Assembly (NCBI GenBank): GCA_018262395.1
Contig: JAGSYM010000254.1
Coordinates: 1 to 5,817 of the forward strand
DNA from: Nitrospirota bacterium
GTDB lineage: Bacteria; Nitrospirota; Thermodesulfovibrionia; Thermodesulfovibrionales; SM23-35
Direction of reading: 5' to 3'
Length of the DNA: 5,817 nt
The position numbers and the translations under genes were made by a program. The notes beneath the pieces were generated by a model. It did no database searches and was not told the DNA's origin. It was given only the letters and a program-made list of their open reading frames with translations. Below are positions 4,105 through 5,817 of the stretch, piece by piece (position 1 is the stretch's first letter; each line of letters opens with the position of its first letter).

Positions 4105-5175
4105 TTACGGAAACGGTTTCCCGGTTACTAACCGTATAACATCGTTGTAGAGTACGACTGCCATAAGCGTGAGAAGGAGAGCAAGCCCGATCCTTTGACT
4201 GATGGAAATAACCTTTTCACTGAGGGGTTTCTTCCGTATCGCCTCAATCCCGAGAAACATGAGGTGTCCGCCGTCCAGAATTGGAATGGGAAGCAGATTC
4301 AGCACTCCAAGATTGATGTTGATAATTGCCATGAAGACAAAGAAGTTCAGCAGCCCCCTTGAGGCCTGCTCACCCGCCATCTGAACTATGAGTATAGGCC
4401 CTCCCATCGTATCCATGGGAATCACCCGCTGAATAAGCTTCACTATGGATACAACAGTTAAAACACACATTTCTGCCGTCTTGACGACACTATCAGTCAG
4501 AGCCTGAATAACGCTGGTTCTTTTTATCAATGTGCTCCCTGATGGTTTAATACCTATTAATCCTACCTCTTTCCCCTCGCCAAAAATATCAGGCACATTT
4601 TTCCTTTCGGGAGTAATCGATACCTGAAACGAACCAGTATCTCTCTTAATCCGGAGGTTGATTGTTTTGCCGGGATTCCTGTGAATAATGTCTGTCATTT
4701 CATCCCACTGCGTTATGGAAATACCGTCAATCTCGATAATTTTGTCACCCTTCACAAGACCTGCCCTTTCCGCAGGGGTATCGGGCATGACGCTCCCGAT
4801 TTCAGGAATCAGAACCGGGAGTCCCGCCGCAAAAACAAAGAAAAAGATTATCACAGCGAAAAGAATGTTAAAAAGCGGACCGGAAAAAACGATCATAAAC
4901 CGTTTCCAGACTTCCTGGTAGTTATAAGCAAAGGGTTTTTCTGCATCACTCATTTCTTCTCCTGGTGTCTCGCCGAGCATTTTCACGTAACCACCAAGAG
5001 GTATGGCGGAAATACGGTATTCAGTATCACCATATTGTTTCCCAATGAGCTTTGGCCCAAACCCGAGTGAAAATTTCAATACCCGGACTCCCATCAGTTT
5101 TGCAAAAAGGAAATGTCCGAGCTCATGGACAAATATAATAAAGCCGAGAAGAACTATTGCTGATAACAATGACAT
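4105..5175 (-). CDS. rseP: RIP metalloprotease RseP (site-2 protease, M50B)
   Basis: A 356-residue inner-membrane zinc protease that cuts transmembrane substrates such as anti-sigma factors after a first-site cut, and cleans up signal peptides. Seen: the first membrane helix with the HELGH zinc site (H17, E18, H21), GGYVKMLGE (61-69), SGPLFN (98-103) at the start of the second helix, and one PDZ domain (about 120-190) with AGLVKGDKIIEIDG (138-151). Two C-terminal helices follow, carrying NLLPIPILDGGH (293-304), where D301 is the third zinc ligand. E. coli RseP has two PDZ domains and about 450 residues; a single-PDZ form of about 355 is common outside gammaproteobacteria. AGGAG (5183-5187) lies 7 nt before the ATG and fixes the start. 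The gene follows dxr by 55 bp, the conserved order of the frr-uppS-cdsA-dxr-rseP cluster. Confidence 0.95.
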   Translation of the reverse strand: MSLLSAIVLLGFIIFVHELGHFLFAKLMGVRVLKFSLGFGPKLIGKQYGDTEYRISAIPLGGYVKMLGETPGEEMSDAEKPFAYNYQEVWKRFMIVFSGPLFNILFAVIIFFFVFAAGLPVLIPEIGSVMPDTPAERAGLVKGDKIIEIDGISITQWDEMTDIIHRNPGKTINLRIKRDTGSFQVSITPERKNVPDIFGEGKEVGLIGIKPSGSTLIKRTSVIQALTDSVVKTAEMCVLTVVSIVKLIQRVIPMDTMGGPILIVQMAGEQASRGLLNFFVFMAIININLGVLNLLPIPILDGGHLMFLGIEAIRKKPLSEKVISISQRIGLALLLTLMAVVLYNDVIRLVTGKPFP

Positions 5176-5230
5176 GTGCTCTCTCCTAAACTATAATTTA
5201 TGTACGCTTCCTTACTATCCACACTTACTA

Positions 5231-5817
5231 TCATAACGTTTTCATTTTTCTTTCTGCTGTTTTTCTCGCCCACTGGTCAGCCTCTATCACGGCATGCAGC
5301 TCCATGTCAGGTCTGACGGTATGCTCCTCCATTGTTTTCTTAATAATGACCGGTATGTCTGTGAATCTGATGATTCCTTTAAGGAATGAACTCACCGCAA
5401 CTTCATTTGCAGCGTTGAGTACAGATGGCATTGTTCCGCCAGCTTCTAAGGCCTGGTATGCGTACCAAAGGCACGGGAAAGATATCTTTTTCGGTTTTTT
5501 GAACGTCAGAGTACCGATTTCATGGAGCGAAAGTCCATCTATGACATTATCGATCCGGTGCGGATAGGTGAGAGCATAGGCTATAGGACCTTTCATGTCG
5601 GGAACCGAAAGTTGTGCAATACAACTTCTGTCATTGAATTCAACGATCGAATGCACAATGCTCTGTGGATGGATGACGACATCTATGCACTGATGGGGAA
5701 GGCCAAAGAGATGATGGGCTTCGATCACCTCAAACCCCTTATTCATGAGCGTTGCAGAATCTATGGTTATCTTTTTCCCCATTTTCCACCGTGGGTGTTG
5801 CAATGCCTCCTCAGGGG
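5231..5817 (-). CDS. dxr: 1-deoxy-D-xylulose 5-phosphate reductoisomerase, C-terminal half (N-terminus outside window)
   Basis: The last 194 codons of Dxr (IspC), the cytoplasmic NADPH-dependent enzyme that converts DXP to 2-C-methyl-D-erythritol 4-phosphate, the first committed MEP-pathway step. The frame is open at the right edge, beginning PEEALQHPRWKMG. Numbering from that first P, H7 and W10 match the flexible-loop H209 and W212 of E. coli Dxr; S20, N25, K26 and E29 in IDSATLMNKGFE match S222, N227, K228 and metal ligand E231. VVIHPQSIVHS, PDMKGPIAYALTYP and LNAANEVAV follow, all family signatures. The length from this point to the stop agrees with a protein of about 390 residues. The NADPH-binding domain lies outside. 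The stop is 55 bp before rseP, and co-transcription is likely. Confidence 0.97.
   Translation of the reverse strand, partial: PEEALQHPRWKMGKKITIDSATLMNKGFEVIEAHHLFGLPHQCIDVVIHPQSIVHSIVEFNDRSCIAQLSVPDMKGPIAYALTYPHRIDNVIDGLSLHEIGTLTFKKPKKISFPCLWYAYQALEAGGTMPSVLNAANEVAVSSFLKGIIRFTDIPVIIKKTMEEHTVRPDMELHAVIEADQWARKTAERKMKTL

Noticed and set aside
4681..5070. 129-codon plus-strand ORF
   Set aside because: It lies wholly antisense inside rseP, whose motifs are unmistakable; the translation shows no domain and has no ribosome-binding site.

Overview
The window looks like ordinary chromosome from a Gram-negative (diderm) bacterium of moderate GC content. It encodes RseP and a stand-alone heptose-phosphate adenylyltransferase, which imply an outer membrane and a heptose-containing LPS core, and isoprenoid synthesis by the MEP pathway (Dxr). 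The gene mix and the G/C-run repeat would suit Nitrospirota or a deltaproteobacterial lineage, but that placement is inference only.

Layout, left to right. Positions 1-252 (minus) hold the N-terminal end of a diverged YchF-type P-loop NTPase that runs off the left edge. Divergent from it on the plus strand are a short cysteine-rich ORF (375-533) and a ZnT9-like cation diffusion facilitator (646-1554). A PlsC-type acyltransferase (1560-2345, minus) converges on the transporter with only 5 bp between them. It is divergent from a YdiK-like AI-2E/UPF0118 membrane protein (2410-3429, plus), which in turn converges with 4 bp to spare on rfaE2 (3434-3889, minus). A 215-bp gap then carries a bipartite inverted REP/MITE-like repeat of about 104 bp. 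Last come rseP (4105-5175, minus) and the C-terminal half of dxr (5231-5817, minus), in the conserved dxr-rseP order.

Most genes serve the envelope: phospholipid synthesis (PlsC), LPS core sugar activation (RfaE2), regulated membrane proteolysis (RseP), isoprenoid precursors (Dxr) and membrane transport (CDF, YdiK-like). No stretch longer than 300 bp lacks a gene.

I see no obvious new multi-gene defence or mobile system. The points most worth a second look are: (1) three genes (Cys-rich ORF, CDF, plsC) have a -10-like hexamer 5-7 nt before the ATG and no usable Shine-Dalgarno, a possible leaderless-transcription signature, while ychF-like, ydiK-like and rseP have good Shine-Dalgarno sites; (2) the seven-cysteine microprotein; (3) the inverted repeat pair, which also contains G-quadruplex motifs on both strands and a terminator-like hairpin between rseP and rfaE2; (4) a perfect 12-bp tandem duplication in plsC that adds exactly four residues relative to E. 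coli PlsC.
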